A program made the translations under genes and the position numbers. Below the pieces are notes generated by a model that was not told where the DNA came from, did no database searches, and was given only the letters and a program-made list of their open reading frames with translations. This document shows positions 40,984 through 50,035 of a stretch of DNA of 64,000 nt, piece by piece. The stretch's first letter is position 1; each line of letters opens with the position of its first letter. Origin of the DNA: Arthrobacter rhizosphaerae (GTDB taxonomy: Bacteria; Actinomycetota; Actinomycetes; Actinomycetales; Micrococcaceae); contig NZ_JALLAN010000004.1 of the NCBI RefSeq assembly GCF_023062595.1, forward strand, positions 62,001 through 126,000, read 5' to 3'.

Positions 40984-43080
40984 TCATCCACTGCGATCTG
41001 CCTTCCGCTCCACGGGGAGCTCTACCAGCACGATCGTGCCGGACGCGTCACTGCCCGAGACGTTCACAGTACCCCGCAGCGCCGCCACCCGGTCATGGAT
41101 GTTCGCCAGGCCGCCGCGCGGGGCGGGCACGAGGGTGCCGATGCCGCATCCATCGTCGATGATCGCGACCTGCAGATGCCCGTCATTCCGTACGAGCTCA
41201 ACTGAGGCCAGGGTGGCACCCGAGTGCTTCGCGGTATTTGCGAGCGCCTCCCGCACAACGTAGTACGCCGTCGTCTCCACGATCTCCGGGAACCGTTCGC
41301 CGCGTACGCCTTCACCCGCTTTAACGGTCAACGGGATCGGGAACCTCGCCACGCTCGATTCGATGGCCGCCACGAGGCCGTTATCGCTTAATACGGGCGG
41401 GTGGATGCCGTGCGCGAGCTCCCGAAGGTCGGTGAGCGTTTCCCGTGCCTGGTCCTGCAGCCTGGAGAGCTCCACCGCTGTCAGCTCGCCCCGCTGCAAC
41501 CGGTTACGGGCAAGCCGGAGCCCGGCGACCTGGGCAACGACGTTCTGCTGGATCCCGTCGTGGAGGTCCCGCTCCAGGCGCCTGCGTTCGTCGTCCTGTG
41601 CGGCGACGAGCCGCTCCCGGGAGGCAGTCAGCTCGTCGAGTTGCTCGGCGAGCTGGGCCGTGAGACGCACGTTTGCGACCGCCGTCGTGGCCTGACCTGC
41701 CACCGTGCGCAGCAGGGCGCCCTCGGCCTCACTGTAGTCCCCTCGACGGCGGGGGCCGAGCTCGATTCGGCCGAGCGTCTCATCGCCCCTCACCAAGTCG
41801 AACGAGTCGACTGGCTCCCCGCCCGCCTCGCCGGCGGCACCCACTGGGGACTCAGCGAACATGCCGTCGGGTCCGGACAGCTTGATCCGCACCCATCCGG
41901 CGTCAAGACCGTCGCGTACCGCGGCGGCCAACCGGGTGAGCAGTTCACGGGGGTCTACCGCCTGATCCAGCTGGGTGCCGAGCTGGCTGAGCAGCATCAA
42001 CTGGCGTTCACGGTCCCCAAAGACGGCGCGCTGGATCCACCGCCTTAGCCACCCGCGCAGCGGCAGCATGCAGACGGCGAGGAGCGTGGTCAGCAGGATC
42101 GCACCGGTGGCCGAAAGGCTGCCGGCGAGCAGCACGGCCGGCGTCGCGGTTGCGACGCCGAAGAGGACAGTGATCAGCAGGTTCGACGAGCGGGAGACCA
42201 AACGTCCACGGTCGTTTGGTGCGATGTCAAACGCGCCATACCGGAGTATGCCGTGGATGGCCGCGAGGGGCATAGCGGCCAGCGACACGAAGACTGCGAC
42301 CGTGGTGATCCAATTCGGCGGGCCAAACGTCCAAAGGACAAAACTGACCAGTGCCGCAGTGACAACCCAGGTCATGACGCGCATACGTGCACGAACTTCG
42401 ACATCGCCGAAGAGCGCGCGCCAGTAGAACACGCCAAGTCCCAGCAACATGCTCGGCCAGGGCTGATAGATGGCGTAGTGCACAGCAGGGGCGGCCCACT
42501 CCAGCCCGGACAGGAAGAACGGATTCGGAACAGCCCCGCTGATGCCGACATATGGCTGCATTACGACGTGCGGGGTTGTGAGCAGCGTCAGCGGGCCAAC
42601 CAAAACCGGCAACCAGACGAAAGCGACCGCGATCCGTTGCCATCGCCGCTCCGGGTTACCGGTCGGGTATGTAGCGAATAAGGCCAAGAAGGCTGCTGTA
42701 GCCACTGCATCCGCCGTCAGCCCGACCATGTTGAAGAGCGGGAACCACGGTTCCTGGATCAACGCAGCATTCCGCTGCACGAAGGTCTCGCATGCGGAGC
42801 CGACAGCCATTGCGGTCGATGCCGTCGCAAGAAAGACGGCGGACCGAGACGACGAGACCGTGAGCAGCCAGATGCCAAAGACGAACGTCGGCAGCACGCC
42901 AAGTAGTGCCCAGCCGAGCCCATGGTTCCCGGTTGATTCGACAAATCCACGGATGATGACGACGTAGAGCAGCGAGGCAGCTCCAATCGGAGCCAGCATT
43001 GCAGGCAATCCCCATCTGCGGAACACACTCCCATGATCCGCCACAGGCACGATTACCGGGAGGGGGTCTTCCCCCCTCAC
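40984..43080 (-). CDS. membrane sensor histidine kinase, HisKA_3 type
   Basis: A 698-residue sensor. The N-terminal half has about eight or nine hydrophobic helices (from MLAPIGAASLLYVVIIRGF). A GAF-like segment follows (LLTRLAAAVRDGLDAGWVRI), then a coiled coil (LAEQLDELTASRERLVAAQD). The dimerisation and phospho-acceptor His is in RRRLERDLHDGIQQNVVAQV (about residue 518), and the ATPase part holds YVVREALANTAKHSGATLAS and AIIDDGCGIGTLVPAPRGGL. The GTG start at 43080 is uncertain; the ATG of MLAPIG (codon 27) is the main alternative. It is divergent from the multicopper oxidase operon, which may be its target. Its regulator is broken. Confidence 0.9.
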   Translation of the reverse strand: MRGEDPLPVIVPVADHGSVFRRWGLPAMLAPIGAASLLYVVIIRGFVESTGNHGLGWALLGVLPTFVFGIWLLTVSSSRSAVFLATASTAMAVGSACETFVQRNAALIQEPWFPLFNMVGLTADAVATAAFLALFATYPTGNPERRWQRIAVAFVWLPVLVGPLTLLTTPHVVMQPYVGISGAVPNPFFLSGLEWAAPAVHYAIYQPWPSMLLGLGVFYWRALFGDVEVRARMRVMTWVVTAALVSFVLWTFGPPNWITTVAVFVSLAAMPLAAIHGILRYGAFDIAPNDRGRLVSRSSNLLITVLFGVATATPAVLLAGSLSATGAILLTTLLAVCMLPLRGWLRRWIQRAVFGDRERQLMLLSQLGTQLDQAVDPRELLTRLAAAVRDGLDAGWVRIKLSGPDGMFAESPVGAAGEAGGEPVDSFDLVRGDETLGRIELGPRRRGDYSEAEGALLRTVAGQATTAVANVRLTAQLAEQLDELTASRERLVAAQDDERRRLERDLHDGIQQNVVAQVAGLRLARNRLQRGELTAVELSRLQDQARETLTDLRELAHGIHPPVLSDNGLVAAIESSVARFPIPLTVKAGEGVRGERFPEIVETTAYYVVREALANTAKHSGATLASVELVRNDGHLQVAIIDDGCGIGTLVPAPRGGLANIHDRVAALRGTVNVSGSDASGTIVLVELPVERKADRSG

Positions 43081-43198
43081 AACTGCGGGTAACCCCCATA
43101 CACCCTGCGGTCACCCGCGTTCCGGGCACAACCTCTGGGCGCCTACGTTGGGGTCCAGCGGATGCCGCGGAACGGCGGCCGCACGAATGGAGGAAATC

Positions 43199-43666
43199 AT
43201 GCGCAGGACCTACTCAGCAATCGCTTGGATCATCGCCGGCGGCGTGGTGGTGCAGGCCGCTTCGATCGCCTTCGGCCTCGGTGGAATGTCGCACTTTATC
43301 CAGGAGGGCGGCGTCGTCGACAAGGCCCTCATCGAAAGCCGTCAGGCAACATTCACGGGTGTCCTTGGATTCCCGATTCATGGCATGGTCGGCGGCATGG
43401 TCATTCCCCTCGCCGCCCTGGCGCTGCTGATCGTCGCGTTCTTCGTGAAAGTACGCGGTGCACGCCCCTGGGCGGCAATTGTGCTTGCGTTGGTTGCATT
43501 GCAGATCACCCTTGGATACTCCATCGCCGATATGCCCTACCTCGGACTGATCCACGGTGCTAACGCGTTGGCCCTGCTGCTCGCCGCCGTGTACGCGGCG
43601 CTGCGCATCCGTCGGCGTAAAACCATAGTTGCCCGGGAACTGTCCTCTGATGTCATCGCGACGTGA
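43199..43666 (+). CDS. four-helix membrane protein upstream of the multicopper oxidase
   Basis: A 155-residue integral membrane protein with four helices: IAWIIAGGVVVQAASIAFGL, HGMVGGMVIPLAALALLIVA, WAAIVLALVALQITLGYSIA and LIHGANALALLLAAVYAALR. His residues recur at helix starts (FPIHGMVGG and LIHGANAL), as in small haem-binding or electron-carrying membrane proteins, though this is only a resemblance. The ATG at 43199 has GGAGGA five bases upstream. It overlaps the oxidase gene by 17 bases, so the two are expressed together. Confidence 0.7.
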   Translation: MRRTYSAIAWIIAGGVVVQAASIAFGLGGMSHFIQEGGVVDKALIESRQATFTGVLGFPIHGMVGGMVIPLAALALLIVAFFVKVRGARPWAAIVLALVALQITLGYSIADMPYLGLIHGANALALLLAAVYAALRIRRRKTIVARELSSDVIAT

Positions 43667-45125
43667 CCTCTTCCGGCGCGTCGCCATCAGCATGGCGGTG
43701 ACCGGTGCGCTTGGCTTCGGCGCGCTCGGGTGGAGCTCAACGCTGCTGGGCGAGTACTCGGTGATGGACATGCGTGACCCGTCTGCCGGCCATGTCCATG
43801 GCTCCGCTGCCGGCGCGGCCGGACCGGCCAGTGCCTTAAGCGTGACCGAGCTCATCGCAGACCCGCTTCGGCCTTCCGACGTGCGAACCGTACTCGTGGC
43901 CCGCCAGCAGACGATCGATCTGCCGGGAGGGCGTCCGTTCGAGGGGTACACCGTGAACGGCACATCACCGGGACCAACGATTCGCGCGCAGCAGGGCGCT
44001 CTCGTCGAGGTTGTGTTCGTTAACGAATCGGTCGGCGCCGATGCCACGCTGCACTGGCATGGCATAGACGTGCCGAACGCGGCCGACGGGGTCGCGGGAA
44101 TCACGCAGGATGCGGTTCCAATCGGAGGCCGTCATGTGTACAGGTTCATCGCTGAAGACGCCGGCACCTACTGGTATCACTCGCATCAGGTATCGCATGA
44201 GCAGGTGGAGGGCGGGCTGCTCGGTGCGGTGATTATCGAACCTAAAGAGTCACACGCTGGCGGGTTCGAAACCGACGTCGTCGCGCTCCTGCACGTCTAC
44301 GGCGGCCAGCACACACTCAACGGGCGTGTGCAGGACGAACAGGTGCCGGCGGAGCCCGGCTCGAGCACGCGGATCCGCGTCATCAATACCGACCAGGGCA
44401 CTGCAGCTGTCTGGTCAGCCACTCCCTTCCGGGTTGTCGCGACCGACGGCCACGACGTGAACGGCCCCACCGTCGTCGAAGGCCGAACGGTGCTCATTCC
44501 TGCGGGCGGGAGAGCGGACATCGCGGTTCAGGCCCCTCCGCAAGGCTCCGCGCGCCTCCACGTCGGCGGGGCCCGCAGCATCTCCATCGGCGATCCGGCC
44601 GCGACTCCGCCATCAGTGCGGCAGCCGGCTCAGTCGCTCGACCTGCTGGCATACGGCAGCGCTGCCTCTGTCGAACTCGACGCGCGGACACCGGACCTCA
44701 GGTTTGACTACGTGATCGGACGCCGCTTCGGCCTCATTGACGGCCGGCCCGGAAACTTCTGGACCCTGAACGGGCGGCTCTTCCCCGACGTTCCGATGTT
44801 CCACGTGCGCGAGGACGACGTCGTCGTGATGCGAATCGTCAACGAGACCGGAGAGGTGCATCCGATGCATTTGCACGGTCACCACATCCTTGTGCTCTCA
44901 CGCGACAATGTGGTGGCGTCGGGCAGCCCGTGGTGGATCGACTCGCTGGATGTGCATCCCGGCGAGTCGTACGAGGTCGCCTTCATCGCCGACAACCCCG
45001 GGATCTGGAGCGATCACTGCCACACCCTCCCGCACGCCGTCGACGGCCTGGTCGCCCACCTCATGTACGAGGGAGTCTCGACGCCGTTCACCATCAACGG
45101 CGCCGCAGGCAACCAGCCCGAATGA
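43650..45125 (+). CDS. multicopper oxidase, exported
   Basis: A 491-residue copper oxidase. The start MSSRRDLFRRVAISMAVTGA carries a twin-arginine-like motif before a hydrophobic stretch, so a folded, metal-loaded protein is probably exported by Tat. All four copper motifs are visible: LHWHGIDVPNAADGV, YWYHSHQVSHEQVEGGL, HPMHLHGHHILVLS and WSDHCHTLPHAVDGLVAHLM, the last with the type 1 Cys. The family oxidises phenols, metals such as Cu(I) or Mn(II), or other compounds; no Met-rich insert points to Cu(I). It sits between two membrane proteins and faces a two-component system. Confidence 0.92.
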   Translation: MSSRRDLFRRVAISMAVTGALGFGALGWSSTLLGEYSVMDMRDPSAGHVHGSAAGAAGPASALSVTELIADPLRPSDVRTVLVARQQTIDLPGGRPFEGYTVNGTSPGPTIRAQQGALVEVVFVNESVGADATLHWHGIDVPNAADGVAGITQDAVPIGGRHVYRFIAEDAGTYWYHSHQVSHEQVEGGLLGAVIIEPKESHAGGFETDVVALLHVYGGQHTLNGRVQDEQVPAEPGSSTRIRVINTDQGTAAVWSATPFRVVATDGHDVNGPTVVEGRTVLIPAGGRADIAVQAPPQGSARLHVGGARSISIGDPAATPPSVRQPAQSLDLLAYGSAASVELDARTPDLRFDYVIGRRFGLIDGRPGNFWTLNGRLFPDVPMFHVREDDVVVMRIVNETGEVHPMHLHGHHILVLSRDNVVASGSPWWIDSLDVHPGESYEVAFIADNPGIWSDHCHTLPHAVDGLVAHLMYEGVSTPFTINGAAGNQPE

Positions 45126-45154
45126 ACCCGCTCAACATCAGAAAGAAGACTCCC

Positions 45155-45736
45155 ATGCCATCAATGTCCTTCACTCCCCAGGTCCGTCTTGCTGCCCGCA
45201 TATGCATAGTGGGTGGGGCCGGGTTTTTCATCCTCGCCATCGCGGCCCTGACTGTACCCGAGCTGGCGCCGGGCAACCCGCCTGTGACGTGGCTCCAGGT
45301 TCTTTTCGCGGTCCTCCATTTGTGCCAGATCGCCGGTATCGCGGCAATCGGCTTCACCGGGGCCGTCGGCCGGGCCGGCATGGTCGGTCTGTGGCTGGCG
45401 GCGGGAGGCGCCGCCACCTTCGCCGTCGCCGAGCTGATGGTGCTGATCAGTATGCCCGGCTCCGAGACGGCGTTCGGACTCGGATCCCTGCTGACCATCG
45501 TCGGGCTGTCCATAGCTGGGGGCTCCGTGCTGCACCAGAGGACGTGGGACGGCCCAGGGCGGTTCCTCCCCCTCGCCCTCGGAGCCTACAACCTGGTGTT
45601 GGTTCTGGTCCTGTCTACAGCGTCAGCTCAACTTGGTATTGTCGCACTGGCTTTAAATGCCGTCCTGTGGACCCTGCTTGGCTGGTCCCTGAGTGAAACC
45701 AGGTCAACTGTGCCTTTGCGCGGCGGCCTGGCCTGA
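45155..45736 (+). CDS. membrane protein downstream of the multicopper oxidase
   Basis: A 193-residue integral membrane protein with about six helices, starting ARICIVGGAGFFILAIAALT and including WLQVLFAVLHLCQIAGIAAI and LPLALGAYNLVLVLVLSTAS. No catalytic motif. ATG 45155 has AAAGAAG upstream; ATG 45122, which overlaps the oxidase stop (ATGA), is an equally credible start and would add eleven residues. It is the third gene of the oxidase operon and may take electrons to or from it, which is inferred from position only. Confidence 0.7.
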   Translation: MPSMSFTPQVRLAARICIVGGAGFFILAIAALTVPELAPGNPPVTWLQVLFAVLHLCQIAGIAAIGFTGAVGRAGMVGLWLAAGGAATFAVAELMVLISMPGSETAFGLGSLLTIVGLSIAGGSVLHQRTWDGPGRFLPLALGAYNLVLVLVLSTASAQLGIVALALNAVLWTLLGWSLSETRSTVPLRGGLA

Positions 45737-45776
45737 GCCTGAGCGTGTTTGCGGATGATTCACACGGCAGAACCAG

Positions 45777-47453
45777 TCAGAGCCCTAGCCTGGCCACTGC
45801 TTCCTCACGCATCTCCACTTTGCGCACTTTGCCGGACACCGTCATCGGGAAGCTCTCACGGACATCCACGTAGCGGGGGATCTTGTAGTGGGCCAGGTGT
45901 CCCCGGCAGTAGTCGGCGACGGCGTCGGCATCCAGGGGCTCGGTTCCTGGCTCCTGGATGATGCATGCCATCAGTTCCTCGCCGTATCTGGCATCCGGGA
46001 CGCCTATCACCTGGACGTCCTGGATTGCCGGGTGCGTAAAGAGGAACTCCTCGATCTCCCGCGGATAGATGTTCTCGCCGCCGCGGATCACCATGTCCTT
46101 GATCCGGCCCTCGATCACTACGTAGCCATCGTCATCCATCCGGGCGAGGTCACCCGTGTGCATCCAGCCGTCCGCATCGATGGCCTCGGCCGTCTTTTCC
46201 GGCTGGTTCCAATAGCCCTTCATCACTGCATAGCCCCGGGTGCACAGCTCTCCAATCCGGCCACGGTCCAGCACCTCACCCGTGGCTGGGTCGACGATTT
46301 GGCTCTCAAGACTGGGCATGGTCCGGCCAACCGTTTGGGTGCGGTGTTCCACTGTGTCCCCCCGCCGGGTCATGGTGGACACGGGGGACGTCTCCGTCAT
46401 CCCGTAGCAAATGGCCACGTCCTTCATTTTCATGTCTGTGATGACCCGGTTCATCACCTCAACGGGACAGGTGGATCCTGCCATCACCCCGGTGCGCAGT
46501 GTGGAGAGATCGTAGGACGCAAAGTCCGGCAGCGCGAGTTCGGCGATGAACATGGTGGGCACGCCATACAGGGACGTCCCGCCGAAGTCCTGGACTGCTT
46601 CGAGAGCAGCCGCCGGGCTGAATCCACGGGCTGGAATGATGGTGGCGGCTCCGTGGCTGAGCGCATTGAGGTTGCCGATCACCATGCCAAAGCAGTGGTA
46701 GAACGGCACCGGGATCACCACGCGATCATGTTCGGTGTAGCCCAGCAGCTCACCGATTGCGTAGCCGTTGTTAAGGATGTTGTGGTGCGTCAGCGTAGCG
46801 CCCTTGGGAAATCCTGTGGTTCCCGAGGTGTACTGCAGGTTTACGGGATCGTTTGGGTCAAGTTCCGCCATCCGCGCCTTCAATGTGGAATGCCCGACGT
46901 CGTCCGCCCGCTTGAGCAGCTCGGCGTAAGTCAGTTCGGGGTCGTGTTCCGGGACACCGGCGTCGAGCCCCTCCGCCCCGGAATCGGGCAGGAAGACCAG
47001 TTCCTGAAGGCCGGGGCAGGCTGCGAGCGCCTCGCGTGCCATTCCCACGTAGTCGCTGTTGCGGTCCGAGGGCGCCGCCACCAGCATCCGCATACCGTTT
47101 TGGTTCACCACAAATTCAAGTTCATGGCTGCGGTAGGCCGGATTGACGTTGACCAGGATGGCTCCTGCCTTGGCCGTGGCGTACTGCAGGATGGTCCATT
47201 CGGCACAGTTGGGACTCCAGATCCCAATCCTGTCCCCTTTGGCGATGCCCACAGCCAGCAAGGCCCTCGCAAGCCGGTCGACGTCGTCGTTGAACTTCGT
47301 GTAACTCCACCGCCGGGCATCTTCGCCGGCAACGGGGGCCGCTTCAATCAGCGCATCATGGAAAGGAAATTCGGCCACCATCCGCTCAAGATTCTGACCG
47401 ATGGTCTCCTCGAGCAACGGGACGTCAGTGTCCCCGGCTGTGTAAGCGCGCAT
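45777..47453 (-). CDS. acyl-CoA synthetase, AMP-binding family
   Basis: A 558-residue ligase that activates a carboxylic acid to acyl-AMP and then acyl-CoA. The P-loop is LQYTSGTTGFPKGATLTHHN (about residues 196-208 for the core), followed by PFYHCFGMVIGNLNALSHGA, the adenine site YGMTETSPVSTMTRRGD, and the hinge GWMHTGDLARMDDDGYVVIE. The C-terminal part has GRIKDMVIRGGENIYPREIE and the catalytic Lys in PMTVSGKVRKVEMR. The pattern fits medium/long-chain fatty acyl-CoA synthetases. The gene stands alone. Confidence 0.92.
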   Translation of the reverse strand: MRAYTAGDTDVPLLEETIGQNLERMVAEFPFHDALIEAAPVAGEDARRWSYTKFNDDVDRLARALLAVGIAKGDRIGIWSPNCAEWTILQYATAKAGAILVNVNPAYRSHELEFVVNQNGMRMLVAAPSDRNSDYVGMAREALAACPGLQELVFLPDSGAEGLDAGVPEHDPELTYAELLKRADDVGHSTLKARMAELDPNDPVNLQYTSGTTGFPKGATLTHHNILNNGYAIGELLGYTEHDRVVIPVPFYHCFGMVIGNLNALSHGAATIIPARGFSPAAALEAVQDFGGTSLYGVPTMFIAELALPDFASYDLSTLRTGVMAGSTCPVEVMNRVITDMKMKDVAICYGMTETSPVSTMTRRGDTVEHRTQTVGRTMPSLESQIVDPATGEVLDRGRIGELCTRGYAVMKGYWNQPEKTAEAIDADGWMHTGDLARMDDDGYVVIEGRIKDMVIRGGENIYPREIEEFLFTHPAIQDVQVIGVPDARYGEELMACIIQEPGTEPLDADAVADYCRGHLAHYKIPRYVDVRESFPMTVSGKVRKVEMREEAVARLGL

Positions 47454-47555
47454 GCTGGCACGCTACAGCGTCCCCGGCTTCATGAGAAGGGCAACTACTA
47501 GGGAGTCCTACTAAACAATTCTTTCGACGTTCCGGTGCCCGGTATTGTGAAGCGC

Positions 47556-47834
47556 ATGACTGAACCCATTGACTTGAAGACCACATTCATCCCCAATGAC
47601 GGGGAATTCTTCCGTGTAAAGCTCGCCTTGGAAATTGCCATTGACGAGGTGGTCAGCGAACCAGGCTGTATCCGCTACGAACTGACAGAGGCCACCGACG
47701 ACAGGCTGGTGCTAACCGAGCGCTGGGCATCGGAAGAGGACCTGGAAAAGCATTCAAAGGGCGTTGCGGTACAGGATCTCAACGAGCGGCTGAGTGCGTT
47801 GCTGGCCGAACCGGTCAAGTGGGAACGGCTCTAA
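47556..47834 (+). CDS. antibiotic biosynthesis monooxygenase (ABM)-domain protein
   Basis: A 92-residue protein of the small ferredoxin-like ABM fold (YgiN type): FFRVKLALEIAIDEVVSEPG, then CIRYELTEATDDRLVLTERW, ASEEDLEKHSKGVAVQDLNE. Members act on quinones or haem, or have no known substrate. The ATG at 47556 is chosen because the ABM domain needs nothing earlier; a GTG at 47535 is possible. The stop codon lies inside a hairpin that may serve as terminator. Confidence 0.8.
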   Translation: MTEPIDLKTTFIPNDGEFFRVKLALEIAIDEVVSEPGCIRYELTEATDDRLVLTERWASEEDLEKHSKGVAVQDLNERLSALLAEPVKWERL

Positions 47835-47847
47835 AGAGCCGTCCCAC
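47819..47847. terminator. hairpin overlapping the ABM gene stop
   Basis: GTGGGAACGGCTC pairs with GAGCCGTCCCAC (one base bulged), and the stop TAA is in the four-base loop. It lies between convergent genes and may end both transcripts. Confidence 0.5.
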
Positions 47848-47878
47848 CTGAGCGGGAAAACCAAGCGTCGCGAAAAAA

Positions 47879-48295
47879 CTAGGCCTCGGGAATCTGGGAG
47901 CCGTCCTGGGGACCCGTGGAAGCGGCAGTTGCCTCTGCCCGCGAGCGCGCTACGTGGGCGTGGACTTCTTCCATGTCCAGGGCCTTGACAGCATCGACCA
48001 CCTGTTCGAGCTGCTGTTCGTTCAGGGCGCCGGGCTGGGAAAACACCAGCACCTTTTCGCGGAACGCCATCAGTGTGGGGATGGACGTAATGCCTGCCTC
48101 GGCAGCCAGTTGCTGTTCAGCTTCGGTGTCCACCTTGGCAAAAACGACGTCCTGATGCTTCTCAGAAACAGCAGAATATCTGGGCGCGAACTGGCGGCAA
48201 GGGCCGCACCATTCGGCCCAAAAGTCCACCAGTACGATGTCGTTGTCCTCAATGGTCGATGCGAACTGTTCACCTGTTATGTCTACGGTAGCCAT
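47879..48295 (-). CDS. trxA: thioredoxin
   Basis: A 138-residue thioredoxin, a disulfide reductase of the cytoplasm. It begins MATVDITGEQFASTIEDNDI and has the active site FWAEWCGPCRQFAP (Cys about 31 and 34) and the cis-Pro segment GITSIPTLMAFREK. It carries about 25 extra residues after the usual end (HAHVARSRAEATAASTGPQD), a polar tail of unknown use. The ATG is immediately after GGAGGG, an unusually short spacing, so a GTG 30 bases upstream is possible. Confidence 0.92.
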   Translation of the reverse strand: MATVDITGEQFASTIEDNDIVLVDFWAEWCGPCRQFAPRYSAVSEKHQDVVFAKVDTEAEQQLAAEAGITSIPTLMAFREKVLVFSQPGALNEQQLEQVVDAVKALDMEEVHAHVARSRAEATAASTGPQDGSQIPEA

Positions 48296-48406
48296 CCCTC
48301 CACGGTACGCGAGGCCGCTCACGATGTCCCGTCGGTTCGCTGTTGGCACAGTCAGCGACGGCACACCGCGGCGTCGGAACCTGGGCACAACTTAGCTGGC
48401 AGGGAA

Positions 48407-48952
48407 CTACACCCAGGCGTGTGGGGCGGGGCGCCGGGCGCCAGGCAAAGCGTTGGTCTCGCGCCACTCATGGATCCACTCCGGGAGCTCAAGCCCAGCA
48501 GGCGGCTCACCGAACTCCTTCAGGATTTCCTCCTGGCTGACCGGGCCTCCGCTGCTGACGAGCCGGGTGGCGATGTGGGCTCTGGCGTAGATTTCACCGT
48601 CCACCACCATGCGCTGCTCGAAGTAGATGGCTTTTGCATCCAGTCCAATGATCCTGGACTCGATGGTGTAACGCTGCCAAAGCTGGAGCGACTTGCGGAA
48701 GGCAATCGTCTCCCCCGCTGCGACCGGAGACCATCCGCGACTGCGCATCTTTTTCCACGTACCGCTCCGAGCCATCAGGTCAAAACGGCCAAGGTCCATC
48801 AGGGAAAAATACATGCCGTTGTTGACATGCAGGGCGATGTCTATGTCGGTAGGAAGAACCCGCAGAGGCAACGACGACGTCTCCCAGATGTTCAGACGGG
48901 ATCGCCGGGACGATGTGAACAAGACCAGCAGCGTGCGAAGCAATAGGTGCAT
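48407..48952 (-). CDS. thioesterase-like hotdog-fold protein
   Basis: A 181-residue protein of the 4-hydroxybenzoyl-CoA thioesterase type. The hotdog core is visible: RVLPTDIDIALHVNNGMYFS, LMDLGRFDLMARSG, the strand RYTIESRIIGLDAKAIYFEQ and RMVVDGEIYARAHIATRLVS. The Asp in TDID/HVNNG region is the usual catalytic site. The first 25 residues are hydrophobic and basic (MHLLLRTLLVLFTSSRRSRL), which may anchor it to the membrane. Starting at 48952 avoids a charged upstream extension. Substrate unknown. Confidence 0.75.
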   Translation of the reverse strand: MHLLLRTLLVLFTSSRRSRLNIWETSSLPLRVLPTDIDIALHVNNGMYFSLMDLGRFDLMARSGTWKKMRSRGWSPVAAGETIAFRKSLQLWQRYTIESRIIGLDAKAIYFEQRMVVDGEIYARAHIATRLVSSGGPVSQEEILKEFGEPPAGLELPEWIHEWRETNALPGARRPAPHAWV

Positions 48953-49032
48953 AGTCTCAATGTTACCGGGCAGTAACTTCTTGGCCAAGCGCTGTTCTTT
49001 CCAGGTGCTAGCGGCCACCCTATGATGCCCCT

Positions 49033-49767
49033 ATGACCCAGGAACGCTACCGCAACCTCGCCGAGTGGCCCCTTATGGGAACGGCGCTGATTTTCCTCAC
49101 GGCCTACGCGTGGCAGGTGATCGGGGCAATCGAAGGCCGTGACGCAGACGTCCTTGAGGTTGTCATGTGGATCACCTGGGCGATTTTCGCCGTCGACTAC
49201 GTCACGAATCTTTCTCTTGCCGAAGACCGCCGCCGCTGGTTTATCCGGAATCTTCATGAGCTGCTCATCGTCGCGCTTCCGTTTTTCCGCCCACTGAGGC
49301 TGCTCCGTTTGGTCACTTTACTGGCCGTGCTCCACAGAACCATAGGTGAGACCCTGCGCGGCCGCGTGGTCACCTACGTGGCCGGATCGGCGGCGCTCCT
49401 TGTTTTCGTGGGAGCCTTGGCCGTGCTCGACGTCGAGCAATCAGCTCCTGATGCAAAGATCGTCACTTTCGGCGACGCCCTGTGGTGGGCAATCACCACC
49501 ATCACTACCGTTGGTTACGGGGACATGTATCCCGTCACGGCCATCGGGCGGATGGTCGCCGCAGCGTTGATGATGAGCGGAATTGCTGTGCTCGGTGTGG
49601 TTACAGCTTCCATCGCTTCCTGGCTGGTCCAGCGCATCGAAGAGGGTACGGAAGCAGCTGCCGGGGCAGCGGAGGCCCCTGTGCTGACCGAGGTGAACGA
49701 ACTGCAGCAGGAGGTTCTCGCATTACGCCGCGAAATTGAGGCGCTGCGGAGTGAAAAGAGCATCTAG
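49033..49767 (+). CDS. voltage-gated-type potassium channel
   Basis: A 244-residue channel subunit with six helices. The S4-like helix FFRPLRLLRLVTLLAVLHRT holds regularly spaced Arg. The pore loop WWAITTITTVGYGDMYPVTA carries the TVGYGD selectivity filter (about residues 158-163), and the last helix MVAAALMMSGIAVLGVVTAS follows. The cytoplasmic C-terminus is a coiled coil (EVNELQQEVLALRREIEALR) that would help tetramers form. A Kv/KvAP-like bacterial channel without a regulatory domain. Confidence 0.93.
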   Translation: MTQERYRNLAEWPLMGTALIFLTAYAWQVIGAIEGRDADVLEVVMWITWAIFAVDYVTNLSLAEDRRRWFIRNLHELLIVALPFFRPLRLLRLVTLLAVLHRTIGETLRGRVVTYVAGSAALLVFVGALAVLDVEQSAPDAKIVTFGDALWWAITTITTVGYGDMYPVTAIGRMVAAALMMSGIAVLGVVTASIASWLVQRIEEGTEAAAGAAEAPVLTEVNELQQEVLALRREIEALRSEKSI

Positions 49768-50035
49768 GCCCCTGCCAGCCAATTGAAGTATTTGCGTTAA
49801 GTACGCACTTCCCGCCTAAGTAATCCCGCGAAAAAGTCAAGTATTGGCTACTCGTGTGCCCTGTATGACCCCTCAATAGACTCGATATTCCTAGGGCCGA
49901 CAAATGACAGCGTTTGTCGGATTTGTCTCATCGATAGCTCCTTGTACTGCTTCGCGCCTTGCCTTGGCAGGTACCAGGAACTGTCGCCCTAGGGGTTCCA
50001 TCCGGCAATCCCTCAGTTCGATGGGGGGTGAACCA

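Noticed and set aside
45888..47501. 537-codon open frame on the plus strand opposite the acyl-CoA synthetase
   Set aside because: It mirrors a well-supported AMP-binding gene and has the His- and Arg-rich composition of an antisense shadow.
49904..50035. Upstream extension of the sortase-like protein from 49904
   Set aside because: The extra residues look non-coding and the GGGGGTGA ribosome site lies inside them, before GTG 50036.
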